Assembly (NCBI RefSeq): GCF_041380365.1
Contig: NZ_CP159981.1
Location: 806,001 to 870,000, forward strand
Length of the DNA: 64,000 bases
Reading direction: 5' to 3'
Origin: Buchananella sp. 14KM1171
GTDB lineage: Bacteria > Actinomycetota > Actinomycetes > Actinomycetales > Actinomycetaceae
The position numbers were made by a program, and so were the translations under genes. Positions 39,082-48,888 of this stretch are shown piece by piece. The stretch's first letter is position 1. Each line of letters begins with the position of its first letter. The notes below the pieces were generated by a model, which saw only the letters and a list, made by a program, of their open reading frames with translations, did no database searches and was not told the origin of the DNA.

Positions 39082-39259
39082 AGGTAGGGATTGGACCTGT
39101 TCTGTTTGTTTGCCCACAGCTTGGCGGTCGTGCGCGCGTCGTGGCCGCGTTTCGGGGAGCGTGGTGGTGGCCGACGTCCCGCCCACCGCCTCGCCCCGCC
39201 GCCCGGCCTGCTTCCGCGTCTGTGGATGGCCGACGTTCCACCTATCGCCCGGCCCAGCT
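39082..39259. repeat. Gene-free region with two dispersed-repeat copies
   Basis: GGTGGCCGACGTCCCGCCC (about 39166-39184) and GATGGCCGACGTTCCACC (about 39226-39243), 60 bases apart, belong to the GACGTT/CCGCC family. No gene is visible between truA and the rplM promoter. Confidence 0.7.
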
Positions 39260-40153
39260 CTAGCGGGCGCCGCCCCACACCTCGCCCCGGGTGGCGCGGG
39301 CCTGTTCGGCGCGCTCGGCCAGCAGGTGGTCGGCCGGGTAGGCCACCTCCTCCAGAGTGAGCCCCTGGGCGGGTGCGACGGTGATGTGGGAGGTGCGCTG
39401 GGCGTCGGCGAGCAGCTGGGCGGGCCACTCGATGGGGCGTCGCCCCTCCCCCACGGCCAGGGACGCGCCCACCAGGGAGCGGACCATGGAGTGGCAGAAG
39501 GCGTCGGCGCGCACGCCGGCCACCACGAGGCCGGCGTCGGCGCCCTCGGTGGGCCGCTGCCAGCCGAAGTCGAGCAGGGTGCGGATCGTGGTGGCCCCCT
39601 CGCGGGGCTTGCAGTAGGCCAGGAAGTCGTGCTCGCCCAGCAGCAGGCGGGCGGCGGCGTCCATCGCGGCCACGTCCAGTTCCCCGCTGCGCGCCCGCAC
39701 CCAGGTGACGTCTCCGCGCAGGGGGTCGCGCGTGGAGTCGTGGTCGCTGATCCGGTAGGTGTAGCGCCGCCAGCTCGCGGAAAAGCGGGCGTCGAATCCG
39801 GGCGGCGCGGCGGCAACGTCGGCCACCACCACGTCCGCCTGCCCACCGCTGGCCCGTTGCAGCACGGCGTTCAGGCGGTGGCGCAGGGCAACCAGCGGGG
39901 GGCGGTCTGAGCGGCCGGGCGCGGCGGCAAGCGTCTCCACCGGCACGTCCACGTGCGCCACCTGACCCCGGGCGTGCACCCCGGCATCGGTGCGGCCGGC
40001 GACCGTCAGGCGGGCGGAGTCCAGGCGCAGCACGGTGGCCAACGCCGCCTCCAACTCCCCCTGCACGGTGCGCAGGCCCGGCTGGGTGGCCCACCCGGCG
40101 AAACCCGCCCCGTTGTAGGCGATCCGAAGCATCACGCGCGCAGTCTTTTCCAC
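39260..40153 (-). CDS. truA: tRNA pseudouridine synthase A
   Basis: TruA makes pseudouridine at positions 38-40 of tRNA anticodon stems. This 297-residue protein has the catalytic Asp in [27 protein letters not shown] and the C-terminal [16 protein letters not shown] 40153 lies 6 nt after TAGGCT without a Shine-Dalgarno, so leaderless initiation is likely. The DNA around 39812-39836 ([12 protein letters not shown]) is a dispersed-repeat match in a variable loop. Confidence 0.95.
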   Translation of the reverse strand: MEKTARVMLRIAYNGAGFAGWATQPGLRTVQGELEAALATVLRLDSARLTVAGRTDAGVHARGQVAHVDVPVETLAAAPGRSDRPPLVALRHRLNAVLQRASGGQADVVVADVAAAPPGFDARFSASWRRYTYRISDHDSTRDPLRGDVTWVRARSGELDVAAMDAAARLLLGEHDFLAYCKPREGATTIRTLLDFGWQRPTEGADAGLVVAGVRADAFCHSMVRSLVGASLAVGEGRRPIEWPAQLLADAQRTSHITVAPAQGLTLEEVAYPADHLLAERAEQARATRGEVWGGAR

Positions 40154-40159
40154 CCCCTC

Positions 40160-40165
40160 AGCCTA
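40160..40165 (-). promoter_or_regulatory. -10 box of a leaderless truA promoter
   Basis: TAGGCT on the minus strand ends 6 nt before the GTG of truA; no -35 consensus is visible. Confidence 0.6.
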
Positions 40166-40304
40166 GGCGCCTCGCACCCCACCCCACCGGGCCGCCACGG
40201 GGCGGGGCGCGAAGGTTCGGCGCGCGGCGAAAGCACCTCCGCTGGCCGCCGCGAAGTGTGGCCCACGCCCTAAAGTTGGGAGCAGTCACACGGAAGGAAT
40301 CAGC

Positions 40305-40778
40305 GTGAGCGAACACACCACGTTTGAAAACCCCCTGCCTGGGGACAACGACATCAAGCCATTTAGTCGCGCCCGCCTGGCCGCCCACATGGAGCGGGAG
40401 GGCTACTCGTACCAGGTGGACAGCGACGGTGACGTCTACGCCTACTTCGGGCGCAACCGCTTCCTGATCCTCGGCAATGGCGGCGGCAACTACATCTGCA
40501 CCGTGCGCGGGCAGTGGAACGTGTCCGCGCCGGCCACCGCGCGCTACCGCCTGCTGGATGTGATCAACAACTGGTGCGCCCACCACTTCTGGCCCAAGGC
40601 CTACCTGGTCTCGCGGGACAACGGCACCGTGGAGGTGCACACGGAGGTCTCCATCGACTTCGAGCACGGCGTCAGTGACCTGCAGCTCAAGCAGCTGGTG
40701 GACTGCGGCGTGGGCACCGCGATGCAGCTCTTTAGCGAACTGGACAGCCACTTCCCCGACACCCGCTTCGACAACTAG
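40305..40778 (+). CDS. YbjN-domain protein, first of a tandem pair
   Basis: This 157-residue protein matches the actinobacterial YbjN/T3SS-chaperone-like fold: ARLAAHMEREGYSYQVDSDGD, then VINNWCAHHFWPKAYL and DLQLKQLVDCGVGTAM. The biochemical role is unknown. GTG 40305 follows GGAAGGA, with TAAAGT about 30 nt upstream as a likely -10. It is followed after 9 bases by a paralogue with the same layout. Confidence 0.85.
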   Translation: MSEHTTFENPLPGDNDIKPFSRARLAAHMEREGYSYQVDSDGDVYAYFGRNRFLILGNGGGNYICTVRGQWNVSAPATARYRLLDVINNWCAHHFWPKAYLVSRDNGTVEVHTEVSIDFEHGVSDLQLKQLVDCGVGTAMQLFSELDSHFPDTRFDN

Positions 40779-40787
40779 GAGGCCGCA

Positions 40788-41456
40788 ATGTCTTTCTTTT
40801 CTTCCCTGTTCGGCGGCAAGTCGAAGGATCAGGAGCCGGAGCAGGAGCCGTACACGGACGACGCCGACCTCCAGGCCGCCCCGCCCGTGACGCCCGGCCC
40901 CGCTGCGGCCGGCGCCGGCGGTCTGGCAGTGGCTGGTGGGGACGAGGCAGAGGGGGGCGCGCTGGACCCGGTCGACGCGCTCACGCTGGGCCCGGTGACC
41001 ATGCAGCGCGTCGAGGCCTACTTCAAGGCGGAGGACTACCGCTACGAGGTCGACGAGGACGGTGACCTGCTCACCGGCTTCGACTCCTCCCCGTTCATGA
41101 TCCAGATCACCGGTAAGTACAACGAGGTGCTGGTGATCCGCTCCCGCTGGCAGCACACCAAGCCCCTCAAGGCGCACTACCCGCTGCTGGAGGCCCTGAA
41201 CGAGTGGTGCCGGGACCGCATCTTCCCGATGTGTTACGTCTCGCGCATCGACGGTGACCAGCTGCGCGTGACGGCCGAGCACATCACGGACCTGGAGCAG
41301 GGCGTGACCGACCAGCAGCTCTCCACGCTGCTGTCTTGCGGCATCTCCACCTCCCTGCAGCTGTACGAGTTCCTGGACGGCAAGATCCCTGACGAAGGCC
41401 AGGCTCTCGATGACCTGGCGGAGCTGTACCCGGCGCCGCCGGAGGACTCGGAGTAA
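40788..41456 (+). CDS. YbjN-domain protein, second of a tandem pair
   Basis: This 222-residue paralogue of the preceding gene has an acidic/Ala-Pro-rich N-terminal extension of about 65 residues, then the YbjN core (VEAYFKAEDYRYEVDEDGDLL, split here by position 67-100) and LNEWCRDRIFPMCYVSR. The two proteins may form a heterodimer, which is inferred from synteny and shared fold. AGGAG precedes ATG 40788. A bidirectional terminator follows. Confidence 0.85.
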   Translation: MSFFSSLFGGKSKDQEPEQEPYTDDADLQAAPPVTPGPAAAGAGGLAVAGGDEAEGGALDPVDALTLGPVTMQRVEAYFKAEDYRYEVDEDGDLLTGFDSSPFMIQITGKYNEVLVIRSRWQHTKPLKAHYPLLEALNEWCRDRIFPMCYVSRIDGDQLRVTAEHITDLEQGVTDQQLSTLLSCGISTSLQLYEFLDGKIPDEGQALDDLAELYPAPPEDSE

Positions 41457-41475
41457 GTCCCGGCTGCTCGCGCGC

Positions 41476-41521
41476 AAAAGCGGGGCGGGAGGGTGGTTTC
41501 CCACTCTCCCGCCCCGCTTTT
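41476..41521. terminator. Bidirectional terminator between ybjN genes and rplQ
   Basis: A stem of about 20 bp (AAAAGCGGGGCGGGAG... with its complement; one unpaired base on each side) has A and T runs at its ends. Confidence 0.92.
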
Positions 41522-41563
41522 GGGTGCGCCGGGCGCGGCTTGAGCCGCGCCCGCGCCGCCGGA

Positions 41564-42022
41564 TCAGTCCTCGGACTTGGTCTCGGCCTCGGCGGCCTCC
41601 ACCTTGGCGTCGGCGGCCTTGGCGACGGCCTCGGCCTCGCGCACGACCTCACGCTTGGCCAGCTTCTCCGTCACCAGGGAGATCTGGGCGGTGGGGGCGG
41701 CGTCGCCGCGACGCTGACCGAGCTTGATGATGCGGGTGTAGCCGCCCTTGCGGTCCGGGTCGATCGCCGGGGCGATCTCCTCGAACAGCTTGGCAACGAT
41801 GCCGCGGTCGGTGATGACCTTCAGCACGGTGCGACGTGCGTGCAGGTCGCCGCGACGGGCCTTGCTGATCAGACGCTCAGCGAAGGGGCGCAGGCGCTTG
41901 GCGCGCACCTCGGTCGTGGTGATGGCGCCGTGCTCGAAGAGAGACTTGGCGAGGTTGGCGAGCATGTGACGCTCGTGCGCCGGGGAACCACCCAGGCGAG
42001 GACCCTTAGTGGGCTTAGGCAT
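41564..42022 (-). CDS. rplQ: 50S ribosomal protein L17
   Basis: L17 lines the peptide exit tunnel region. The 152-residue protein has [38 protein letters not shown] and [18 protein letters not shown], plus a C-terminal Ala/Glu-rich extension of about 35 residues typical of actinobacteria. It is the last gene of the ribosomal cluster, 30 bases after rpoA. Confidence 0.97.
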   Translation of the reverse strand: MPKPTKGPRLGGSPAHERHMLANLAKSLFEHGAITTTEVRAKRLRPFAERLISKARRGDLHARRTVLKVITDRGIVAKLFEEIAPAIDPDRKGGYTRIIKLGQRRGDAAPTAQISLVTEKLAKREVVREAEAVAKAADAKVEAAEAETKSED

Positions 42023-42052
42023 GATGTCTCCTAGATTTCCGGGGCGTGCCGG

Positions 42053-43057
42053 TTAGTTGTTGAACTCGTCGCTGAAGGAGAGGTTGCCCGCGAACGGGTC
42101 CTCGCTAACCGGCGACTCCAGGTGGCTGTCCTTCAGGGCGAGGCCCAGGCCAGCCAGGGTCTTCTTGATCTCGTCAATCGACTTGGCGCCGAAGTTGCGG
42201 ATGTCAAGCAGGTCCGCCTCGGAGCGGGCAACGAGCTCACCCACGGTGTGGATGCCCTCGCGCTTGAGGCAGTTGTAGGAACGGGCGATCAGGTTCAGGT
42301 CCTCGATCGGCAGGGCCAGGTCGGCAGCCAGGGCGGCGTCGGCCGGGGACGAGCCCAGGTCGATGCCCTCGGCCTCCACGTTGAGCTCACGGGCCAGGCC
42401 GAAGAGCTCGACGAGGGTGGTGCCGGCGGAGGCAACGGCGTCGCGCGGGAGGATGGATTCCTTGGTCTCCACGTCCAGCACCAGACGATCGAAGTCGGTG
42501 CGCTGCTCCACACGGGTGGCCTCAACCTTGTAGGTCACCTTGAGGACCGGGCTGTAGATCGAGTCGATCGGAATGCGGGAGATCTCCGCGTTCTCATCCT
42601 TGTTCTGAGCGGCGGAAACGTAGCCGCGGCCACGCTCCACGGTCAGCTCGATCTCGAGCTTGCCCTTCTCGTTCAGAGTCGCAATGTGCAGGTCGGTGTT
42701 GTGGACCTCCACGCCCGCCGGCGGGGTGATGTCACCAGCGGTGACCTCGCCCGGGCCCTGCTTGCGCAGGTACATGACCACGGGCTCGTCCACCTCGGAG
42801 GAGAGCACGATGTCCTTGATGTTCAGGATGATCTCGGTGACGTCTTCCTTCACACCAGGGATGGTGCGGAACTCGTGCGGCACGCCGTCGATGCGGATCG
42901 ACGTGACTGCGGCGCCCGGGATGGACGACAGCAGCGTGCGGCGCAGGGAGTTGCCCAGGGTGTAGCCGAAGCCCGGCTCCAGCGGCTCAATGTAGAACCG
43001 GGAACGGTGCTCGGAGATAACTTCCTCGGACAGTACCGGGCGGTGCGAAATCTGCAA
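42053..43057 (-). CDS. rpoA: DNA-directed RNA polymerase alpha subunit
   Basis: RpoA is the assembly platform of RNA polymerase and contacts UP elements and activators. The 334-residue protein has [20 protein letters not shown], the linker and the C-terminal domain ([20 protein letters not shown]). Alignment to actinobacterial alpha places the start at TTG 43057, 7 nt after AAAGGA. rpsD, often placed just upstream of rpoA, is missing; two hairpins fill the gap to rpsK. Confidence 0.97.
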   Translation of the reverse strand: MQISHRPVLSEEVISEHRSRFYIEPLEPGFGYTLGNSLRRTLLSSIPGAAVTSIRIDGVPHEFRTIPGVKEDVTEIILNIKDIVLSSEVDEPVVMYLRKQGPGEVTAGDITPPAGVEVHNTDLHIATLNEKGKLEIELTVERGRGYVSAAQNKDENAEISRIPIDSIYSPVLKVTYKVEATRVEQRTDFDRLVLDVETKESILPRDAVASAGTTLVELFGLARELNVEAEGIDLGSSPADAALAADLALPIEDLNLIARSYNCLKREGIHTVGELVARSEADLLDIRNFGAKSIDEIKKTLAGLGLALKDSHLESPVSEDPFAGNLSFSDEFNN

Positions 43058-43102
43058 TGGGGTTCCTTTCCTATCGGCATCCGCTATATGACGCCGGGGG
43101 AG

Positions 43103-43163
43103 GCTTCACGCTTTTGCGTGAAGCTGGGTTGGTGCGGCGGCCCAATTGCCGGGCCGCCGCACC
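43103..43163. promoter_or_regulatory. Two hairpins between rpsK and rpoA
   Basis: GCTTCACGC-TTTT-GCGTGAAGC (43103-43124) and GGTGCGGCGGCCC with its exact complement (43131-43163) sit where rpsD is often found. Neither has a T-tract on the minus strand, so partial termination, RNA processing or translational control of rpoA are possible. Confidence 0.65.
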
Positions 43164-43171
43164 GGAAAAGA

Positions 43172-43576
43172 TCAAACGCGGCGACGCTTCGGGGGGCGGC
43201 AGCCGTTGTGAGCCTGAGGGGTGACGTCCTTGATGGAGCCGACCTCCAGGCCGGTGGCCTGCAGGGAGCGGATCGCGGTCTCGCGGCCGGAGCCGGGACC
43301 CTTGACGAAGACGTCAACCTTCTTCATGCCGTGCTCCTGGGCGCGGCGGGCAGCGGCCTCGGCGGCCAGCTGGGCGGCGAAGGGGGTGGACTTACGGGAG
43401 CCCTTGAAACCCACCTGGCCGGAGGAGGCCCAGGAGATCACCGCACCGGTCGGGTCCGTGATGGACACGATGGTGTTGTTGAAGGTGGACTTGATGTAGG
43501 CGTGACCGTGGGAAACGTTCTTCCGGTCCTTGCGGCGCGGCTTACGCGCGCCAGCCATACGAGACTTGGGGGGCAT
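43172..43576 (-). CDS. rpsK: 30S ribosomal protein S11
   Basis: S11 forms part of the platform near the E site. The 134-residue protein has [33 protein letters not shown] and the C-terminal [13 protein letters not shown]. It follows rpsM by 46 bases in the minus-strand cluster. Confidence 0.97.
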   Translation of the reverse strand: MPPKSRMAGARKPRRKDRKNVSHGHAYIKSTFNNTIVSITDPTGAVISWASSGQVGFKGSRKSTPFAAQLAAEAAARRAQEHGMKKVDVFVKGPGSGRETAIRSLQATGLEVGSIKDVTPQAHNGCRPPKRRRV

Positions 43577-43622
43577 TTCTATCCTGCTTTCGAGGTCGTC
43601 GATGCGAGCCTAGGCTCGCCTA

Positions 43623-43997
43623 CTACTTGGCCTTCTTCTTACCGGCCACGGTGCGCTTGGGGCCCTTGCGGGTGCGCGCGTTGGTCTTGGTGCGCTGGCC
43701 GTGCACGGGCAGGCCGCGACGGTGACGCAGACCCTGGTAGGAGCCGATCTCGACCTTGCGGCGGATGTCGGCAGCCACCTCACGGCGCAGGTCACCCTCC
43801 ACCTTGTAGTTGGCCTCGATGAAGTCGCGCAGCGCGACGAGGTCGTCGTCAGTCATGTCCTTGACGCGCAGGTCAGGGCTGATACCGGTGGCCGCGAGGG
43901 CCTCCTTGGCGTGGTGACGGCCAACGCCGTAGATGTAGGTGAGCGCAACCTCGAGCCGCTTCTCGCGGGGGAGGTCAACGCCAACAAGACGTGCCAC
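43623..43997 (-). CDS. rpsM: 30S ribosomal protein S13
   Basis: S13 contacts the P-site tRNA and bridges to the large subunit. The 124-residue protein has [38 protein letters not shown] and a lysine-rich tail. Confidence 0.97.
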   Translation of the reverse strand: MARLVGVDLPREKRLEVALTYIYGVGRHHAKEALAATGISPDLRVKDMTDDDLVALRDFIEANYKVEGDLRREVAADIRRKVEIGSYQGLRHRRGLPVHGQRTKTNARTRKGPKRTVAGKKKAK

Positions 43998-44124
43998 TTT
44001 TTCTCCTGTGGTGTTCGGAGGCCGTCGCCCTTCCTTCCGGCCTTATTGCCGGCCCCGGCCTCCGAGTCCGGGGGGTTTGGTGGAAGGACGCTTTGTCAAT
44101 AACTGACGATGCGTCGCGCAGGGA

Positions 44125-44238
44125 TTAGCCCTGGCGCTGCTTGTGCCGCTGGTTATCGCAGATAACCATGACGCGGCCGTGGCGACGAATGACCTTGCAC
44201 TTGTCGCAAATCGGCTTAACGCTCGGCTGGACCTTCAT
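44125..44238 (-). CDS. rpmJ: 50S ribosomal protein L36, zinc type
   Basis: This 37-residue protein ([20 protein letters not shown] at the N-terminus) has the C+ zinc ligands C11, C14, C27 and a downstream His. It lies between infA and rpsM, its usual place. Zinc-binding L36 is the form that zinc-limited cells often replace with a non-zinc paralogue elsewhere. Confidence 0.97.
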   Translation of the reverse strand: MKVQPSVKPICDKCKVIRRHGRVMVICDNQRHKQRQG

Positions 44239-44279
44239 GGGTGTTTTCCTCTCGCCACCTCACGGCGGCGTACTGGGTT

Positions 44280-44501
44280 CTACTTGTAGCGGTAGACGAT
44301 GCGCCCGCGCGACAGGTCGTACGGGCTCAGCTCTACGACCACGCGGTCCTCGGGGAGGATGCGGATGTAGTGCTGACGCATCTTGCCCGAGATGTGAGCC
44401 AGGACCACGTGATCGTTCTGCAGCTGGACGCGGAACATCGCGTTGGGCAGCGCCTCAACGACGGTGCCCTCTACTTCGATAACGCCATCCTTCTTGGCCA
44501 T
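44280..44501 (-). CDS. infA: Translation initiation factor IF-1
   Basis: IF-1 occupies the A site during initiation. This 73-residue OB-fold protein has [39 protein letters not shown] and [18 protein letters not shown] 44501 follows GAGGAACC; a longer frame to 44633 is not family-like. Confidence 0.97.
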   Translation of the reverse strand: MAKKDGVIEVEGTVVEALPNAMFRVQLQNDHVVLAHISGKMRQHYIRILPEDRVVVELSPYDLSRGRIVYRYK

Positions 44502-45158
44502 GGATGAACCAGGTTCCTCACTTCTCGACTGAACTTGAGGCGCCCCGAAGGGGCTCCCCCGCGCCACCCGTCGGTTTGCTTGGCCTGCTTTCCGGGCAGG
44601 CTGCGGCAAAGGTGGCGCACGTCCGACGTGCAAGCATACGTGCTTTTCGGCCTCGCTTCTAGGCCTTTGCCGGCCGGTGGCGCGTGAGTCCGCCCACGCC
44701 GGGCCCGGATTGTCCGACGTTGCCGCCCGGCCGCCCCGTGCGCCACGCCGCCCGGCGGTGAATTCGGTGTTCGGGTGCTCAACTCGACGTTCGCTCCCTC
44801 AACTCGACGTTCGGGCCTTCAGCTCGACGTTCCGGGCCGGGTTATCGTCTAGATTCACTGCCATTCGTCTAGTTGAAGCGCCAAACGTCGAGATTCGGCA
44901 CTGAGCCCCGGCGGCGCACCGCAGCACGCCGCGCCGAAGCGCAGCGCACCGCACGGCACCGCGCCGCTAGTCCCCCTGGAAAGCGCCCGCTTCGCTCGCG
45001 CCGCTCGACCGGGCTCCTCCACCCTAGGCTCCTGGCCGCAACCGGTGCATCCTCGTGTGGGAGCACCCCGAATGGGCCCGCCTCCAACCGGTTCGCCCTC
45101 ACCGGGCGGCGGGCGGAGCGTCGTACACCTATGCAGGCCCACGTGGGGGGCGGCTAAG
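44502..45158. repeat. Repeat-rich gene-free region between infA and map
   Basis: It includes a dispersed-repeat copy (TGTCCGACGTTGCCGCCC, about 44712-44729), four direct 20-bp units with core CTCGACGTT at 44759-44838, and three inverted relatives at about 44844-44857, 44863-44876 and 44883-44898. No gene is visible. It presumably holds the promoter of infA-rpmJ-rpsM-rpsK. Confidence 0.8.
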
Positions 45159-45206
45159 GGTTCGGGCCCGGCCCGCGCACAAACTGCGCAGTGCCGGGCC
45201 GGAACC
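45159..45206 (-). terminator. GC-rich hairpin downstream of map
   Basis: GGTTCGGGCCCGGC pairs with GCCGGGCCGGAACC apart from small offsets, with CGCGCA/TGCGC extending inward. No T-tract follows, so it is a weaker terminator candidate. Confidence 0.6.
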
Positions 45207-45230
45207 ATGTCCCTGACCTGAGGGCGGTGG

Positions 45231-46112
45231 CTAGTCGGTGGGGAGGGTGACCGGCTTCAGGCCGTAGGGGGCAAGGAGCGCCTCTCCCCCGTCGGGCGCG
45301 GTCAGCACCCACACTCCCCCGTCCATGATGGCCACGGTGTGCTCGAAGTGGGCGGCGCGGGAACCATCGCGGGTCACGGCCGTCCAGCCGTCGGCCAGCG
45401 TCTTGTTCTCCCCGCTCCCGATCGTCAGCATCGGCTCGATGCAGATCACCTGTCCGGGGCGCAGGCGCGGGCCGCGCGACCGGGTGCGGTAGTTGAGGAT
45501 CTCGGGCTCGTCGTGCAGCACGTTGCCGATGCCGTGCCCCGTGAACTCCTCCGGGATGCCGTACTCGTGTCCGGTCTTGCCCATCCAGCGGCTGATCACG
45601 TTCTCCACGGCGTCGCCCACGTCACCCACGTGCGCAGCGTTCTTCGCGGCGTTGCGGGCAACGGCGGCGATGGCTGCGTCCCGGGCCTCCTCCGTGGCCA
45701 TCAACAGCGCACGGTCCTCCACGGACCCGCTCTCCAGTCCACCGACAATCGTGGTGAAGCATGCGTCGGAGTGCCACTGGCGGCCGATCTCGTCCGTCAC
45801 GTAGGCACCGCAGTCGAACGAGACCACGTCGCCTTCCTTCAGGACGCGCTTGCCGGGGATGCCGTGCACGATCTCCTCGTTAACGGAGATGCACACGGTG
45901 GCCGGGAAGCCGTGGTAGCCCTTGAAGTTGGAGCGGGCCCCGGCCGCCTCGATCGCGGCGGCGGAGACCTCGTCCATCTCGGCGGTAGTCCTGCCGGGGG
46001 CCACCGCCTCACGCAGCGCGGCGTGAATCGCGGCCACCACCAGGCCGGCTCGGCGCATATGCACAAGCTCCCGGTCGCCCAGGAGCTTGTGTCGCTTACC
46101 CGTCAGCCGCAC
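45231..46112 (-). CDS. map: Methionine aminopeptidase, type I
   Basis: Map removes the initiator methionine. The 293-residue protein has SVNEEIVHGIPG, the metal ligands in SFDCGAY and WHSDACFTT, EFTGHGIGNVLHDEP and CIEPMLTIG. GTG 46112 directly abuts the adk stop codon (TGAGTG), so it depends on translational coupling. It is the end of the secY-adk-map unit. Confidence 0.96.
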   Translation of the reverse strand: MRLTGKRHKLLGDRELVHMRRAGLVVAAIHAALREAVAPGRTTAEMDEVSAAAIEAAGARSNFKGYHGFPATVCISVNEEIVHGIPGKRVLKEGDVVSFDCGAYVTDEIGRQWHSDACFTTIVGGLESGSVEDRALLMATEEARDAAIAAVARNAAKNAAHVGDVGDAVENVISRWMGKTGHEYGIPEEFTGHGIGNVLHDEPEILNYRTRSRGPRLRPGQVICIEPMLTIGSGENKTLADGWTAVTRDGSRAAHFEHTVAIMDGGVWVLTAPDGGEALLAPYGLKPVTLPTD

Positions 46113-46706
46113 TCAGGCGCCAACCGGGTCGTCGGTGAGGGCGTCGCGGATCGCGGCGAGCAGGCGCTCAGTGATCTCGTCGATGTCGCCCATGCCGTCA
46201 ACCTGCACCAGCAGGCCACGCTCGCGGTAGGCGGCGGCCAGCGGCGCGGTCTGCTCCGCGTAGACCTCCAGGCGGCGGCGGATCACCGGCTCGGTGTCAT
46301 CCGCGCGGCCCTGCTCGGTGGCGCGGTTGAGCAGGCGAGCAACCACCTCGTCGGTGTCGGCCGTCAGCTCCACCACGGCGTCCAGGCCCAGGCCTCGGGA
46401 GGAGAGCATCTTGTCCAGCTCAACCACCTGGTCCGCGGTGCGCGGGTAGCCGTCCAGCAGGAAGCCCTCTGCGGCGTCCGGCGCCTGCAGGCGGGCGTCC
46501 ACCATCAGGTTGGTCACCTCGTCCGGAACGTACTCGCCGGCCTCCATGTACTGCTGGGCGCGCTTGCCCAGCTCGGTGCCCTGCGCCACGTTGGAGCGGA
46601 AGATCTCACCGGTGGAGATCGCCGGGATGTTCAGCTCGGCCGCGATGCGCGCCGCCTGAGTGCCCTTGCCGGCCCCCGGGGGGCCAAGAATTACGAGTCG
46701 GGTCAT
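46113..46706 (-). CDS. adk: Adenylate kinase
   Basis: Adk balances AMP, ADP and ATP. This 197-residue enzyme has the P-loop [27 protein letters not shown] and the short-lid form ([18 protein letters not shown]) without zinc cysteines. ATG 46706 overlaps the secY stop by ATGA. Confidence 0.96.
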   Translation of the reverse strand: MTRLVILGPPGAGKGTQAARIAAELNIPAISTGEIFRSNVAQGTELGKRAQQYMEAGEYVPDEVTNLMVDARLQAPDAAEGFLLDGYPRTADQVVELDKMLSSRGLGLDAVVELTADTDEVVARLLNRATEQGRADDTEPVIRRRLEVYAEQTAPLAAAYRERGLLVQVDGMGDIDEITERLLAAIRDALTDDPVGA

Positions 46707-47992
46707 GCCAGGAATCCTTCGTAGTGCCGCTGCTGCAGCTGAGAGTTGATTTCCTTCACCGTCTGCAAACCGACACCCACGATGATGAGGATGGTGGTTC
46801 CACCGAACGGCAGCTGCTGAATACCCATCAGGTTCATGATGATGGTCGGCGTGAGCGCGATGATCAGCAGGTACAGAGATCCAGCGGTCGTGATGCGGTT
46901 GACCACGTAGCGCAGGAAGTTAGCGGTGGGACGGCCGGCGCGGATGCCCGGGATGAATCCGCCGTACTTCTTCATGTTGTCAGCCACTTCCTCCGGGTTG
47001 AAGGTGATGGCCGTGTAGAAGAAGGTGAAGAACAGGACCAGCAGGCCGTACAGGGTCAGGTAAACCCAGGACTGGTGCTGGAAGTGCGTCTGGATCCAGA
47101 TCGCCCAAGCGGAGGTGGGCTGGGCGAACTGCACGGCCAGGCCGGGCAGCGCCAGGATCGAGGAGGCGAAGATGACGGGGATAACGTTCGCCATGTTGAT
47201 CTTGATCGGGATGTAGGTGGTGGTGCCACCCAGCAGGCGGCGGCCCACCATGCGCTTGGCGTACTGGACCGGGACGCGGCGCTGGGACTGCTCCACGTAG
47301 ACCACGGCCAGGGTGATGATCAGGACCATCGCCAGCATCACGAAGAACTTGGTCCAGCCGTTGTTGGACTGGGCGATCGCCCACATCGAGCCCGGGAAGC
47401 CGGCCACGATGGAGGTGAAGATCAGCAGGGACATGCCGTTACCGATGCCGCGCTCGGTGATGACCTCACCCAGCCACATGATCAGGCCGGTGCCCGCAGT
47501 CATCGTCACGATCATCAGCAGCAGTGCCCACACGGACTCGTTGGGCACGATGTCGTGGTGGCAGCCGGCGAACAGGCGACCGGTGCGGGCCAGCGTGATC
47601 ATGACCGTGGACTGCAGCACCGCCAGACCGATGGTCAGGTAGCGGGTGTACTGCGTCAGCTTGGCCTGACCGGCCTGCCCCTCCTTGTGCAGGTCCTCGA
47701 AGCGCGGGATCGCCACGCGCAGCAGCTGGATGATGATCGAGGCCGTGATGTACGGCATGATGCCCAGCGCGAAGACGGAGAGCTGCAGCAGAGCGCCGCC
47801 GGAGAAGATGTTGGCCAGATCGAGCAAGCCCGAGCTCTGCTGGTTGGCGTAGCAAAGCTGAACGTTCTTGTAGCTCACGCCCGGCGTCGGGATGTAGGAG
47901 CCGAGGCGGAACACCGCCATCAGCGCCAGCGTGAACAACAGCTTGCGTCGCAGATCCGGCGTGCGGAACGCCTGGACAAATGCGGTAAGCAA
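46703..47992 (-). CDS. secY: Preprotein translocase subunit SecY
   Basis: SecY forms the protein-conducting channel. The 429-residue protein has ten membrane segments, [10 protein letters not shown]-like N-terminus ([20 protein letters not shown]), [28 protein letters not shown] and [15 protein letters not shown]. The start is TTG 47992, 6 nt after GAGGAGG. A gap of 220 bases separates it from rplO, with a hairpin and an AT-rich promoter-like stretch. Confidence 0.96.
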   Translation of the reverse strand: MLTAFVQAFRTPDLRRKLLFTLALMAVFRLGSYIPTPGVSYKNVQLCYANQQSSGLLDLANIFSGGALLQLSVFALGIMPYITASIIIQLLRVAIPRFEDLHKEGQAGQAKLTQYTRYLTIGLAVLQSTVMITLARTGRLFAGCHHDIVPNESVWALLLMIVTMTAGTGLIMWLGEVITERGIGNGMSLLIFTSIVAGFPGSMWAIAQSNNGWTKFFVMLAMVLIITLAVVYVEQSQRRVPVQYAKRMVGRRLLGGTTTYIPIKINMANVIPVIFASSILALPGLAVQFAQPTSAWAIWIQTHFQHQSWVYLTLYGLLVLFFTFFYTAITFNPEEVADNMKKYGGFIPGIRAGRPTANFLRYVVNRITTAGSLYLLIIALTPTIIMNLMGIQQLPFGGTTILIIVGVGLQTVKEINSQLQQRHYEGFLA

Positions 47993-48099
47993 ACTTCCTC
48001 CTCGGGGGCAGGCGCCCGCAGGGCGCTTGGGTAACGCCCAAACCTTACACGCTTCATCGCGCGGGTCCGCGGGCCGATAGCCCGCCGGGCGGCATTTCT

Positions 48100-48105
48100 A
48101 GATTA
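48100..48105 (-). promoter_or_regulatory. Possible -10 box of a secY-adk-map promoter
   Basis: TAATCT on the minus strand lies in an AT-rich patch (AACCTAATGATTTAATC) about 108 nt upstream of secY, between the rplO hairpin and secY. The -35 is unclear. Confidence 0.4.
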
Positions 48106-48171
48106 AATCATTAGGTTTCGGGCCGAATTGTGGCCCTGTCAGCCCTGGACTTAATCCCGGGGCTTCACGCC

Positions 48172-48208
48172 GTGCGGGCGGCCCGGTTTCTCACCGGACC
48201 GCCCGCAC
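48172..48208 (-). terminator. Hairpin between rplO and secY
   Basis: GTGCGGGCGG-C-CCGGT pairs with ACCGG-A-CCGCCCGCAC (48172-48187, 48193-48208). It lies directly after rplO and has no T-tract. Confidence 0.6.
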
Positions 48209-48214
48209 TGCGAA

Positions 48215-48700
48215 TCACTCGGCAGCGATGCTGCCGCCGGCCGCCTCGACCTTCTCCTTAGCGGAGGCAGACCAGGCGTCCACAACGAGCTCCACCTTCA
48301 CGGTGATCTCGCCGGTGCCGAGCACCTTGACGGGGTGGCCACGGCGAACCGCGCCGGCCTCGATCAGGGCCTCGACGTCGACCTTGCCGCCCTCGGGGAA
48401 GAGAGCGGAGATCTTGTCCAGGTTGACAACCTGGTACTCCACGCGGAACGGGTTCTTGAAGCCGCGCAGCTTGGGCAGACGCATGTGCATCGGCATCTGG
48501 CCACCCTCGAACCCTGCGGGAACCTGGTAGCGAGCCTTGGTGCCCTTGGTACCACGACCAGCGGTCTTACCCTTGCTTCCCTCACCACGACCGACGCGGG
48601 TGCGCTCGGTCTTGGCGCCCGGAGCGGGACGCAGGTGGTGGACGCGCAGGATCTTGCCCGTGCCGCGGGTCTCCTCGACGGTCTCTTCGGACTTCGCCAT
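48215..48700 (-). CDS. rplO: 50S ribosomal protein L15
   Basis: The 161-residue protein has [30 protein letters not shown] and [19 protein letters not shown]. It is the last gene of the spc-type segment, 2 bases after rpmD. Confidence 0.97.
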   Translation of the reverse strand: MAKSEETVEETRGTGKILRVHHLRPAPGAKTERTRVGRGEGSKGKTAGRGTKGTKARYQVPAGFEGGQMPMHMRLPKLRGFKNPFRVEYQVVNLDKISALFPEGGKVDVEALIEAGAVRRGHPVKVLGTGEITVKVELVVDAWSASAKEKVEAAGGSIAAE

Positions 48701-48702
48701 AA

Positions 48703-48888
48703 TCAGTCGACCTCCTCGACGGTGACCAGGTGGGCCACCGTGGCGATCATGCCGCGCACGGTCGGGGTGTCCTGGCGAACGGTGCTCTGACCGATCTTGC
48801 GCAGGCCCAGGGTACGCAGCGTCTCACGCTGGTAGTCCTTACCGCCGATGCCCGACTTCTTCTGGGTGATCTTGAGCTGTGCCATCAC
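48703..48888 (-). CDS. rpmD: 50S ribosomal protein L30
   Basis: The 61-residue protein has [20 protein letters not shown] and [19 protein letters not shown]. It overlaps the rpsE stop by four bases. Confidence 0.96.
   Translation of the reverse strand: MMAQLKITQKKSGIGGKDYQRETLRTLGLRKIGQSTVRQDTPTVRGMIATVAHLVTVEEVD

Noticed and set aside
38908-39846. Extension of the rplM frame upstream
   Set aside because: L13 is complete at 147 residues and a good promoter lies between the extension and rplM.
44759-44898. Replication-origin iterons or DnaA boxes
   Set aside because: No TTATCCACA-like DnaA boxes and no dnaA, dnaN or parA/B neighbours; the array is kept only as an unexplained motif cluster.
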